The translations under genes were made by a program, and so were the position numbers. The notes under the pieces were generated by a model that made no database searches, had not been told where the DNA came from, and worked only from the letters and a program-made list of their open reading frames with translations. A stretch of 14,175 nucleotides of DNA from Flavobacteriales bacterium (GTDB taxonomy: Bacteria > Bacteroidota > Bacteroidia > Flavobacteriales_F > PHOS-HE28), in the NCBI GenBank assembly GCA_020635695.1, contig JACJZH010000045.1, forward strand, positions 1-14,175. The letters run 5' to 3'. Shown piece after piece: positions 7,175 through 13,799 of this stretch (position 1 is its first letter; every line of letters begins with the position of its first letter).

Positions 7175-7264
7175 GCGAAGGACCCAACGCGGGCCGGCCG
7201 GGTGCCCGCACCGGGATCGTATATCCGCCTGGCTTTCTGCAAGGGCACCGATCGGGAACAACGA

Positions 7265-7272
7265 TATTTTGG
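7265..7272 (+). promoter_or_regulatory. -7-like box (TATTTTGG) with 5' leader hairpin
   Basis: TATTTTGG is one base from TAnnTTTG and lies 30 nt before the ATG at 7303. The predicted leader can fold GGTGC (7277-7281) with GCACC (7290-7294) across an 8-nt loop, just before the start codon. No TTTG is found at the expected -33 position. The rest of the 128-nt gap holds a GC-rich inverted repeat (GCGGGC 7189-7194 with GCCCGC 7204-7209). Confidence 0.35.
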
Positions 7273-7302
7273 TGTTGGTGCTTCAAATGGCACCCCTGCG
7301 TA

Positions 7303-9093
7303 ATGGTCCGGAAAACGACCCTTCTCCTACCCGCGATCGCGATGCTGCCGATGCTATGCACGGCGCAAAGCACCAGCATCGCCTACCTGGAAATCAACGA
7401 CGTGAAGGCGCTCTTCATGCCGCACGGCATGATCGCCAAGAACCCCGGCACCTCCCAGTCCGACTATGAAGTGCCCGCGATGAGCGGCAGGCATCCGCTT
7501 TATGCCGCCTCGCTCTGGATCGGTGGCGTGGACGGTTCGCAGCAACTGCACCTCGCCGCGCTGAAGTACGATCAGGACACCTATCCGGACTTCGCTCCCG
7601 GTCCGCTGAGCATCGATGGCACCGCGACCATCACCGCGGCCACCTCGCAACAATATGACCAGATCTGGAAGATCGATGCGGCCGACGTGGCCGAGCACCA
7701 GGCCTACTTCACCTGCCTGGCCACGCCGGGCTGCGACCCTGCTGTGGAATTCCCCGGCTACACCGTACCGGCCGGATTCTACCAGTGGCCCGCGCATGGT
7801 GACCTGCAACAGGACCAGGCCCTCTACCTGGCACCCTTCATCGACTTCGACGCCAATGGCGCCTACGACCCGGACGAAGGGGACGCACCCTGCATCCAGG
7901 GGGACCAGGCCCTGTTCTTCATCTACAATGACAAGCTGCACCCGCATGCCTCGGGCGGCCTGCCCATCGGCGTGGAAGTGCAGGCCATGCCCTTCGCCTT
8001 CGCCACCGCCGACCCGGCATTGGCACAGACCATCTTCCTGAAGTACCACGTGATCAACCGGGGCACCCTGACCCTGTACAATACCTACGTGAGCCTTTTC
8101 ACCGACTTCGATCTGGGCAACTACGACGACGACCTCATCGGCTGCGATGCCGCCCGCAACCTCTGGTACGCATACAACGGCGACAACAACGACGAGAACG
8201 GCAGCGGCCTGCTCGGCTATGGCACGCAGCCCCCCGCCTTCGGCGCGGTGATGCTGCAAGGGCCCTTCATGGACGCAAACGCGATCGATGATCCAGTGGA
8301 CAACACCCTGCCGGCCTGGAACGGCACCGGGTTCGGCGATGGTGCGAACGACAATGAGCGGCTCGGGATCGCCTACACCCGCTATTACAATAACGGCGGG
8401 GGGCCGATGGGCGACCCGATGACCGCCGGCGCCTATTACAACTACCTCCGCGGGCTCTGGGCCGACAACTCACCGCAGTTGTACGGTGGCAACGGCCACA
8501 TCTCCGATCCGGACGCGGACCCGAACCTGACGGCGCACTTCGCCTACCCGGACGACACGGACCCTGTGGGCGCGGGCACCGGAGGGGCGGTGCAAGCAGC
8601 TTGGAACGAAATGAACGCGGGGAACCTACCCGGCGACCGGCGCATGCTGGGCAACAGCGGACCCTTCACGCTGGAACCCGGCGAGGAGTTCGACCTGGTG
8701 TACGCACTGGTGTATGCGCGCGCGGGCAGTGGTGGTCCGTTCGCCAGTGTGGCCGCCCTGCAGCAACGGGTGGATTCCGTCCGTGCGTTCTGGGAACAAC
8801 TGGACGGCGGATGCACCGGGCAGGACGGCCAGGTGGGCCTGGGACCCGTTCCTGACATCCGGCCCCTGCTGCTCTATCCATCACCCTGCGCGGACCGCGT
8901 GCACCTGGACGCGGCCGCGGACCTCGCGGGCACTGCGTTGGAGGTGCTTGACGCGACCGGACGGACGGTGCTGACGCGGACCCTCCGCACCGGTGAGAAC
9001 ACCATCGACGTGAGCGGGCTGGCGCCCGGCCTTTACACCGGCGCGGCCACGACCCGGGGTGCCCGACTTGTCGGTCGGCTGGTGAAAGAGTAG
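7303..9093 (+). CDS. Secreted T9SS protein with calcium-loop motif, function unknown
   Basis: A 596-residue exported protein. A signal peptide occupies 1-22 (MVRKTTLLLPAIAMLPMLCTAQ), which is why I start at the ATG at 7303 instead of the in-frame ATG at 7135 that would add 56 unrelated residues and overlap the previous gene. The body resembles large secreted proteins common in Bacteroidota: LYAASLWIGGVDG (66-78), the aspartate-rich loop DFDANGAYDPDEGD (181-194) that looks like a calcium-binding DxDxNG loop, then GDQALFFIYND (200-210). The last 75 or so residues form a T9SS type A sorting domain: LLYPSPCADRVHL (YPNP-like), LEVLDATGRTV, DVSGLAPGLY, ending RLVKE. No catalytic motif is recognised, so the role is unknown; cell-surface or released location is inferred from the tail. 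A strong hairpin follows the stop codon. Confidence 0.8.
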   Translation: MVRKTTLLLPAIAMLPMLCTAQSTSIAYLEINDVKALFMPHGMIAKNPGTSQSDYEVPAMSGRHPLYAASLWIGGVDGSQQLHLAALKYDQDTYPDFAPGPLSIDGTATITAATSQQYDQIWKIDAADVAEHQAYFTCLATPGCDPAVEFPGYTVPAGFYQWPAHGDLQQDQALYLAPFIDFDANGAYDPDEGDAPCIQGDQALFFIYNDKLHPHASGGLPIGVEVQAMPFAFATADPALAQTIFLKYHVINRGTLTLYNTYVSLFTDFDLGNYDDDLIGCDAARNLWYAYNGDNNDENGSGLLGYGTQPPAFGAVMLQGPFMDANAIDDPVDNTLPAWNGTGFGDGANDNERLGIAYTRYYNNGGGPMGDPMTAGAYYNYLRGLWADNSPQLYGGNGHISDPDADPNLTAHFAYPDDTDPVGAGTGGAVQAAWNEMNAGNLPGDRRMLGNSGPFTLEPGEEFDLVYALVYARAGSGGPFASVAALQQRVDSVRAFWEQLDGGCTGQDGQVGLGPVPDIRPLLLYPSPCADRVHLDAAADLAGTALEVLDATGRTVLTRTLRTGENTIDVSGLAPGLYTGAATTRGARLVGRLVKE

Positions 9094-9108
9094 CGGGTGT
9101 GCGCACGT

Positions 9109-9148
9109 CCGGTCATGGTGCGTGATGCACTGCGCGTGCCGTGACCGG
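9109..9148 (+). other. 16-bp strand-specific RNA hairpin
   Basis: In the plus-strand RNA, 9109-9124 pairs over all 16 positions with 9133-9148 around an 8-nt loop (AUGCACUG). There are 12 Watson-Crick pairs and 4 G-U pairs, with no bulge. On the opposite strand the four wobbles become A-C mismatches, so the structure belongs to plus-strand RNA. It begins 16 nt after the stop of the 596-residue gene and ends 62 nt before the TIMP-like gene. No U-run follows, so it is not a textbook intrinsic terminator. It could be an mRNA 3'-end stabiliser, a factor-dependent terminator or an attenuator. Confidence 0.5.
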
Positions 9149-9196
9149 CCGTGACCTCGGCACAGGCAGCGCGGCCGGGCCACGCCGCATCTTCAT

Positions 9197-9204
9197 GGAA
9201 AGGA
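9197..9204 (+). promoter_or_regulatory. Shine-Dalgarno GGAAAGGA deciding the start at 9211
   Basis: GGAAAGGA lies 6 nt before the ATG at 9211, the only plus-strand gene in the window with a clear ribosome-binding site. It selects this start over the in-frame ATG at 9151, whose extra 20 residues would sit ahead of the signal peptide. No -7 box is visible upstream, so the gene may depend on transcription from upstream through the hairpin. Confidence 0.55.
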
Positions 9205-9210
9205 CCGCTC

Positions 9211-9966
9211 ATGCCCCGTTCGACCCGCACCGCCTTCGCCCTATCCGCACTGCTGCCCACGATGGCCTTCGCCTGTTCCTGCTTCGGGCCGGACAATTTC
9301 TGCGCGTCAGTGGACCCCGGTGCCTACTTCGCGCCGGACGCCGTGGTGCTCGCGGTGAAGCAGGTGGACGTGGCCTACGGCATGCACGTGAAGATCGTGC
9401 GGTCGTTCAGCGGGCCGCTGGACGCCGACGATGTGATCACCGTGTGGGGCGATTGCGGCGCGCTGTGTCGCTGGTACACCGCCGCCTGGAGCGTGGGCGA
9501 CACGGTGCTCTTCGCGCTGCAGGAGACCGACCTGGTGGGCAACACCATCTGCGGCACCTCCTACGAGCAGCCGCAGGACTACATGATCTCCATCTGTGGG
9601 GTGTACTGGCTCGGCTATTCCAACGGCATGATCAGCGGCCACCTCTTTCCCGGTCAGGGCACCACTACACTGACCACGGCGCAGTTCGCGGTGGAACTGG
9701 CCGGCTGCCTCGCCGGCACCACGGGCATCGATGAAGCCGCCATCGATCCGCTGCGGATCACCTACCGGGACGGTCTGCCGACCCTGCGGATGTCCGCCAC
9801 CTCACCCGTCGCGCTCACCATCCGCGACGCCTCCGGACGCAGCACCCTGGAACGGTCGTGGGACGGCGCACCCCTTGACGTTGCCGACCTGGCGCCCGGT
9901 ATCTACCTGGTGGAAGTGCGCGGCGGGCGGGAGCGCATCGCCCGCAAAGTGGTGGTCGGCCGGTAG
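9211..9966 (+). CDS. Secreted cysteine-rich TIMP/NTR-like protein with T9SS tail
   Basis: A 251-residue exported protein. The signal peptide is 1-21, ending TMAFA. Cleavage there makes the mature protein begin Cys22-Ser-Cys24, followed by FGPDNFC (to Cys31). This resembles the start of animal TIMP and netrin-type (NTR) OB-fold domains, which begin C-x-C and have FC near residue 13. Other shared-looking features are a following AVVLAVKQV strand, KIVRSFSGPL, GDCGALC (80-86), CG at 114-115 and a late Cys. The domain has eight cysteines (22, 24, 31, 82, 86, 114, 129, 166), enough for four disulfides. After about residue 190 comes a T9SS type A-like tail (ALTIRDASGRSTLERSW, VADLAPGIYLVEVRGG, ARKVVVGR). 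In TIMPs the free N-terminal Cys chelates the protease zinc, but a protease-inhibitor role here is speculative; NTR-like domains have other uses. It converges with the next gene, 1 nt apart. Confidence 0.8.
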   Translation: MPRSTRTAFALSALLPTMAFACSCFGPDNFCASVDPGAYFAPDAVVLAVKQVDVAYGMHVKIVRSFSGPLDADDVITVWGDCGALCRWYTAAWSVGDTVLFALQETDLVGNTICGTSYEQPQDYMISICGVYWLGYSNGMISGHLFPGQGTTTLTTAQFAVELAGCLAGTTGIDEAAIDPLRITYRDGLPTLRMSATSPVALTIRDASGRSTLERSWDGAPLDVADLAPGIYLVEVRGGRERIARKVVVGR

Positions 9967-9967
9967 A

Positions 9968-11026
9968 TCAACGAACCACCACGAAGCGGCCCAACGCCCT
10001 GGCAGCGGACCGGTCGCTTTGGAACATCACGAGATACGTGCCTGCCGGCAGGCCCGGCAGCGCCGCGCCCGATCCCGCGGGATCCGCAACCTGCAACGTC
10101 CGCACCGGCCGGCCGTCCACCGTGTGCAGCACCAACCAACCGCCGCCCGTCGTGGCCAGGTGCAACACCTCCTGTTGTGGATCCCAAAAAAGGCCGGGCG
10201 GTGGAGCGGCCACCGCGGCCACCCCTTCGTGGATCGGTGAACGCAAACCGCCCGCGCGGAGGAGGACACCGGAATCGCAACTGCGATCGAACACATCGGC
10301 CACCGCGATGCGCAGGTGGTAGATGGCCCCCTGCTGCACCGCCCGTTCCATCCGGAGCACGACGCTCAGCCCGTCGTACTGCACGTAGTAGGGATCGGTG
10401 TCGAACGGCGCCGTCTGACCATCGCCGTTGTCCACGAAGTAGGCGGAGTCCGCCGTGGTGAGCAGGTGCACGGTGGATACCGGATCGGCGGTGCCGGGCA
10501 GGAGGGCGAGGTTCTCCGCGCCGTTGGTGTAGGGCCCGTTGATCCCCGGCCCGCTGAGGAAGATCGCCATGCCATCGTTGACCGGAACCTGCGGCCCGAA
10601 CTCCTCGGACCCGAACCGGAACTCCAGGTAGAGCGAATCGCCCAGGGGCATCACGTCCAGGTCCAGCGTCACCTGGTCCCGCGTGGTGCCGCCCAGCACG
10701 GTCACCATGTCCGGGTCCGACGGACCGAATGGCTGGGCTTCCGTGCTCCAGCAAAGCGCCGCGTTCGGACCGGCGATGTCCGGCGAACCGGTGGTGAGCA
10801 ACAGGCCGGCCGCCATCTGCAGACAGGTGTTCGGCGCGGTGAACACCGCGTACTGGTCCGTGGTGCCGGGCGTCACCAGCACGTTGCTCACCTGCACCCC
10901 CGGACCCGCCAGCACCTGCTGCACCATCTGTGCGATGGGCAACGAGGTGTCATAGACATACTGCGCCGCGGCGAGCACGGGACAGAACAGGGCGAGCGGA
11001 AGGGTGCAGCGCATGGGGGAGGGCAT
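9968..11026 (-). CDS. Secreted choice-of-anchor L protein with T9SS-like tail
   Basis: A 352-residue exported protein. The signal peptide ends about residue 22 (LPLALFCPVLAAAQ, 9-22). The choice-of-anchor L domain (about 40-262) is recognisable from FRFGSEEF (136-143), then DGMAIFLSGPGINGPYTNGA (151-170) continuing into ENLALLPG, YFVDNGDG (196-203), YDGLSVVLRM, and YHLRIAVADVFDRSCDSGVL (236-255). This domain is found in surface proteins of many bacteria ahead of different sorting signals; its own function is not known. The C-terminal 75 residues (LHTVDGRPVRTLQV, LPGLPAGTYLVMF, GRFVVVR) look like a T9SS sorting domain, though its opening lacks YPNP. First ATG at 11026 is chosen; 11014 (MRCTLP) gives an equally good signal peptide. 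A TAATTTCC box lies 12 nt upstream. It is divergent from the small lipoprotein gene. Confidence 0.83.
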   Translation of the reverse strand: MPSPMRCTLPLALFCPVLAAAQYVYDTSLPIAQMVQQVLAGPGVQVSNVLVTPGTTDQYAVFTAPNTCLQMAAGLLLTTGSPDIAGPNAALCWSTEAQPFGPSDPDMVTVLGGTTRDQVTLDLDVMPLGDSLYLEFRFGSEEFGPQVPVNDGMAIFLSGPGINGPYTNGAENLALLPGTADPVSTVHLLTTADSAYFVDNGDGQTAPFDTDPYYVQYDGLSVVLRMERAVQQGAIYHLRIAVADVFDRSCDSGVLLRAGGLRSPIHEGVAAVAAPPPGLFWDPQQEVLHLATTGGGWLVLHTVDGRPVRTLQVADPAGSGAALPGLPAGTYLVMFQSDRSAARALGRFVVVR

Positions 11027-11038
11027 CCGGGTGCGGAC

Positions 11039-11046
11039 GGAAATTA
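11039..11046 (-). promoter_or_regulatory. -7-like box (TAATTTCC) for the choice-of-anchor L gene
   Basis: Read on the minus strand, TAATTTCC ends 12 nt before the ATG at 11026. It is identical to the octamer before the gene at 5300. A weak TTCC lies 20 bp further upstream in the -33 position. Confidence 0.33.
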
Positions 11047-11114
11047 CTGGACGGTGCGCTGCCTGCGGAACGTTAAGGAATGTGATCGGGGCCACCCGCT
11101 GCGCACGACGCCGC

Positions 11115-11122
11115 TACCTTGG
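11115..11122 (+). promoter_or_regulatory. -7-like box (TACCTTGG) for the small lipoprotein gene
   Basis: TACCTTGG differs from TAnnTTTG by one base, the same variation seen at 1710 and 7265. It ends 16 nt before the ATG at 11139. No -33 TTTG is evident. The 112-bp divergent gap between the two genes is shared with the TAATTTCC box on the other strand. Confidence 0.38.
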
Positions 11123-11138
11123 ATCAAAGACCCACGGC

Positions 11139-11477
11139 ATGCGCATACCTCCTTCCCTTGCTCCGGCGCTCCTGGCGCCGTTCCTCTCCTGCACCACAGA
11201 CCCCGCTGCGGAGGCTGCCGCGGACGGCCCGGCGGATCCCTCCCTGCTGCGCAGCGCCACCTGCGCGCAGGTCCGCGCCTTCGACCTGGTACAGCACACC
11301 TGCGCCATGTACGTGGCCGTGCGATCGCACGCCTGGGAGGAGCCCATCGCCTTCGGCCGCGACGTGGACGATGCCCCGGTGCATTGGAACAAATGCCCCG
11401 GCGGCACCATGGTGGCATGCAGGAAGGCGCCCTCCACCAATGGCGACACGGTGATCACCGGCCTCGCCTTTCCGTAG
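11139..11477 (+). CDS. Small cysteine-containing lipoprotein, unknown function
   Basis: A 112-residue protein with a probable lipoprotein signal: hydrophobic PPSLAPALLAPFL (4-16), then SC with candidate lipid Cys18. The lipobox FLSC is looser than the LxxC consensus, as often seen in Bacteroidota. An Ala/Pro/Asp-rich linker (21-35) follows, then a compact domain with four cysteines (42, 55, 86, 94) that could form two disulfides; visible motifs are TCAQVRAFDLVQHTC (41-55) and KCPGGTMVAC (85-94). I do not recognise the family. The start at 11139 puts the hydrophobic stretch at the N-terminus and follows a -7-like box; the in-frame ATG at 11004 would run across the opposite gene's promoter. It ends 7 nt from the end of the convergent glycosyltransferase. 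Confidence 0.65.
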   Translation: MRIPPSLAPALLAPFLSCTTDPAAEAAADGPADPSLLRSATCAQVRAFDLVQHTCAMYVAVRSHAWEEPIAFGRDVDDAPVHWNKCPGGTMVACRKAPSTNGDTVITGLAFP

Positions 11478-11484
11478 GGCATCC

Positions 11485-12651
11485 CTATTCGAGCGCCCGC
11501 ACCAGCTCGTCACGGATGCCGCGTGCGGTCGCGGGCCAATTGAGGCGCGTCTCGTGCTCACGGCGGCTGTCGGCGCAGAGCGTGCGGTAGGCGTCCGGGT
11601 CGCGCATCAGGGCCTCCACCGCATCCGCATAGTCCGTTGCCACGGCATCCGATGGAAAGAGCCGGCCGTTCACCCCGTCGCGCACCGCATCGGCCACGCC
11701 GCCCGTGTCCCGCGCCAGGGAAGGGAGGCCCATTACGCTGGCCTCGGCGTATACGATGCCGAAGCATTCGGCCAGGGAAGGCATGATCAGGAAGTTCGCG
11801 TGCAACATCAGGCGCACCAGATGGCGCTGGCCCAGGGCGGTGTCCTTCACGATGAAGGGCACCACCTCCACGAAGTCGGGCAGGGGGCCGGGGGGCGTGC
11901 AGCCCACCACGGTCAGGCGGGTGGGCAGGCCGCGGGCGTTGAGCAGGGTGGCCACCTCCAGGGCGAGCGGACCGCCCTTGCGCTCCCAGGTCACCCCCAC
12001 GAACAGCAGCTCGCAACGCTCGGTGGGTCGCTGCTCCACGGCGCGCAGCACCTGGTCCCGCGTGGGCAGCAGGTCCAGGTTGGGGCCGAAGGGCAGCACG
12101 CGGATGCGGGCGGGATCGGCGCCGTAGTGCGCCACGGCGCTGTCCGCCGCCCATCGCGAGGTGTAGAAGGCGCGCACGCTGCCCTGCAGCGCGGCACGCT
12201 CCAGGTGGTGGCCCTCCTCCACGGAGCCGCCATCGTACCCCTCCAACTCGGGGTATTCGTGCAGCAGGCCGGTGAAGGTGGCATCGGTGAAGAAGGCGTG
12301 GGGGATGGCCGCATCCAACAGGGCCACGGGGATACTGCCGGGGCTCAGCACGGCCTGCGCCTGTCCGGCGCGGAAACGGGTGCCGATGGCCCTGGCGAAG
12401 CGGCGGGCCATGGCCTCGGTGCGCTCTGAGGGCAGAAAGGTGCCGGGCACCGCCATGGCGCGCACGCGGTTCACGGCCTTGGTGAGCAGTAGGCGCCTGC
12501 GCAGCAGGGGGCCGATCACCTCCAGGTCCACATCCTGCCGACGCAGGGTACGGGTGAGGAAATGGATGGAACCGCTCCACTTGCGCACGTCCGCCGGATC
12601 GGAAGTGGTGGCGAAGGCCAGCCGCAGCGCAGATGCCTGGGTTTCCGACAA
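11485..12651 (-). CDS. Glycosyltransferase family 4 (GT-B)
   Basis: A protein of about 388 residues with two Rossmann-like halves, typical of GT4 enzymes that move a sugar from a nucleotide-sugar donor to an acceptor. The N-terminal half starts ALRLAFATTSDPADVRKWSG (8-27). The C-terminal half has LLFVGVTWERKGGPLALE (215-232; donor-binding Arg/Lys region) and ECFGIVYAE (295-303), the EX7E motif of retaining GT4 enzymes, followed by MGLPSLARDTGGVADAV. No membrane segment, so it is cytoplasmic or peripheral. Donor and acceptor cannot be told, and no other polysaccharide genes surround it. The start is uncertain: I favour the TTG at 12651, just ahead of the first beta strand and behind GGACGGAA, downstream of a -7-like box. 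The next in-frame ATG (12753) adds a low-complexity Pro/Gly/Arg stretch that looks like untranslated GC-rich leader. Confidence 0.85.
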   Translation of the reverse strand: MSETQASALRLAFATTSDPADVRKWSGSIHFLTRTLRRQDVDLEVIGPLLRRRLLLTKAVNRVRAMAVPGTFLPSERTEAMARRFARAIGTRFRAGQAQAVLSPGSIPVALLDAAIPHAFFTDATFTGLLHEYPELEGYDGGSVEEGHHLERAALQGSVRAFYTSRWAADSAVAHYGADPARIRVLPFGPNLDLLPTRDQVLRAVEQRPTERCELLFVGVTWERKGGPLALEVATLLNARGLPTRLTVVGCTPPGPLPDFVEVVPFIVKDTALGQRHLVRLMLHANFLIMPSLAECFGIVYAEASVMGLPSLARDTGGVADAVRDGVNGRLFPSDAVATDYADAVEALMRDPDAYRTLCADSRREHETRLNWPATARGIRDELVRALE

Positions 12652-12711
12652 GGTTCCGTCCGCTGGATCACCGGCCGGGCCGGGGCCCGGGCCGCGCTCC
12701 GACCGGCGCGG

Positions 12712-12719
12712 GCAAGTTA
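12712..12719 (-). promoter_or_regulatory. Possible -7 box (TAACTTGC) for the glycosyltransferase
   Basis: On the minus strand TAACTTGC lies 60 nt before the TTG at 12651 and resembles TAnnTTTG apart from the last two bases. The predicted leader between them is extremely GC-rich and can form a CCGCGC/GCGCGG stem. If correct, it rules out the ATG at 12753 as the start. Confidence 0.28.
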
Positions 12720-12827
12720 GGGCGGATGACGGCGGCGAAGGCGTTGCGCACATCCCCTTTCGGAAAATGCAGATGGCAGGACCCACTTGTGGGTAGTGCA
12801 TCGCATCGCGACGGATGGCACCTTGGG

Positions 12828-12835
12828 TACATTTG
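12828..12835 (+). promoter_or_regulatory. Bacteroidota-type -7 box (TACATTTG)
   Basis: TACATTTG matches TAnnTTTG at every fixed position and ends 12 nt before the ATG at 12848. This leaves a leader of about 8 nt. No -33 TTTG is present 19-21 bp upstream. It is one of the two perfect boxes in the window. Confidence 0.52.
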
Positions 12836-12847
12836 TGGGACAAGGTC

Positions 12848-13783
12848 ATGAAAGCGCTCGTCGCCGTCGCATCCATCGCCCTGCTGTCCATTTGCGCCAA
12901 CGCCCAGGTCGTCTTCGACCTGCCTACGGCGATGCCCACGAACGGCAGCGAGGTCCTGCTGCATTGGAACGGCAACACCACCACCATGCCCACCTCGGGC
13001 ACCGGCATCATCTGGGACCTCACCGCGGTGGTGACCTCGGAACCCGAGGCGCGGCACGTCCTGATCGCCACGCCCGACAGCACGAACAGCGGTCAGAACT
13101 TCCCCGGTGCGACACATGCACGCGGTTACCTGCTCGGTGCGGATACGATCTGGGACCACTACGCCCTCGTGGGCGATACGCTCTGGCACCTGGGCGGTGA
13201 CTACGGGGACCTTCTGCTGTGTTCCACACCACGGCTCACCATGGTGTTCCCCTATGCCCTCGGCGACCTGGCCATGAACACGGCCACCTGCAGCTATGCC
13301 GGGCCACCCGTGAACACCACCTATGGGTTCGAGCCGGTGGCCACCGGCACCATCCTCTACCCGGGCGGAACGATCCCCGACGTGGTGCTGATGCGGAAAC
13401 ACCAGGACGGCATCGCCACCGGATACTACTATTGGTACCGGACGAACAACGTGCTCACCTCGGTGGGCGAGTATCACGACTTCGGGGTGGACCTCTGGGT
13501 GCCCGCTTCCGGTGTCGGCCTATTCGATCCTGACGCGCACCGGGTGCTTGGAACCTATCCGGTGCCCGCTACCACGGAGGTCACGATGGTGGTCGGGGGC
13601 TCGTCCGCGGAACTGTCCTACAGCGTGCTCGATGCGGCGGGCAGGATCGTCGCCAGCGGAAGCGACCGGCCGGCAGATGATCGCATCCGGATCGACGTAT
13701 CCGGACTGGCCAACGGCGAGTATCAGTTGCGCCTGCGCCAGGACGATGCGATCGGGTACGCCCGCGTTTGCGTGGCGCGCTGA
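12848..13783 (+). CDS. Secreted T9SS protein, function unknown
   Basis: A 311-residue exported protein. The signal peptide is 1-20 (MKALVAVASIALLSICANAQ), so I start at the ATG at 12848 rather than at 12815, which would add 11 residues and overlap the -7 box. The body (about 21-235) is rich in beta-strand patterns, Thr and Gly, with no motif I recognise. It belongs to the many uncharacterised secreted proteins of Bacteroidota with a domain like this followed by a sorting tail. The C-terminal 75 residues are a T9SS type A domain: VLGTYPVPATTEV (YPNP-like), YSVLDAAGRIVASG, IDVSGLANGEYQLRLRQ, ARVCVAR. It is divergent from the glycosyltransferase and convergent, 88 nt apart, with the partial gene downstream. 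Confidence 0.76.
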   Translation: MKALVAVASIALLSICANAQVVFDLPTAMPTNGSEVLLHWNGNTTTMPTSGTGIIWDLTAVVTSEPEARHVLIATPDSTNSGQNFPGATHARGYLLGADTIWDHYALVGDTLWHLGGDYGDLLLCSTPRLTMVFPYALGDLAMNTATCSYAGPPVNTTYGFEPVATGTILYPGGTIPDVVLMRKHQDGIATGYYYWYRTNNVLTSVGEYHDFGVDLWVPASGVGLFDPDAHRVLGTYPVPATTEVTMVVGGSSAELSYSVLDAAGRIVASGSDRPADDRIRIDVSGLANGEYQLRLRQDDAIGYARVCVAR

Positions 13784-13799
13784 GCTGGCCGTTCGCAAC

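Noticed and set aside
7189..7209. GC-rich inverted repeat (GCGGGC/GCCCGC) as terminator of the STAS-like gene
   Set aside because: Only 6 bp with a 9-nt loop, no T-run, and such repeats are expected by chance at this GC content.
7135..7302. N-terminal extension of the 596-residue protein from the ATG at 7135
   Set aside because: It would overlap the STAS-like gene and put 56 unrelated residues before a clear signal peptide.
10316..11590. 424-residue plus-strand ORF opposite the choice-of-anchor L gene
   Set aside because: It is antisense to a protein with a signal peptide and a recognised domain, runs through the divergent promoter region, and has shadow-like composition.
12672..12700. Dense GGCC/CCGG palindromes upstream of the glycosyltransferase
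   Set aside because: They look like low-complexity GC sequence; no unit repeats regularly enough to call an operator or repeat family.
11554..12796. Plus-strand ORFs of 291 and 174 residues opposite the glycosyltransferase
   Set aside because: His/Gly/Ala/Arg-rich antisense readings of a gene with the EX7E motif; no start signal or domain of their own.
12668..13477. 269-residue minus-strand ORF opposite the secreted protein at 12848
   Set aside because: It is antisense to a protein with a signal peptide and a sorting domain, with no motif of its own.
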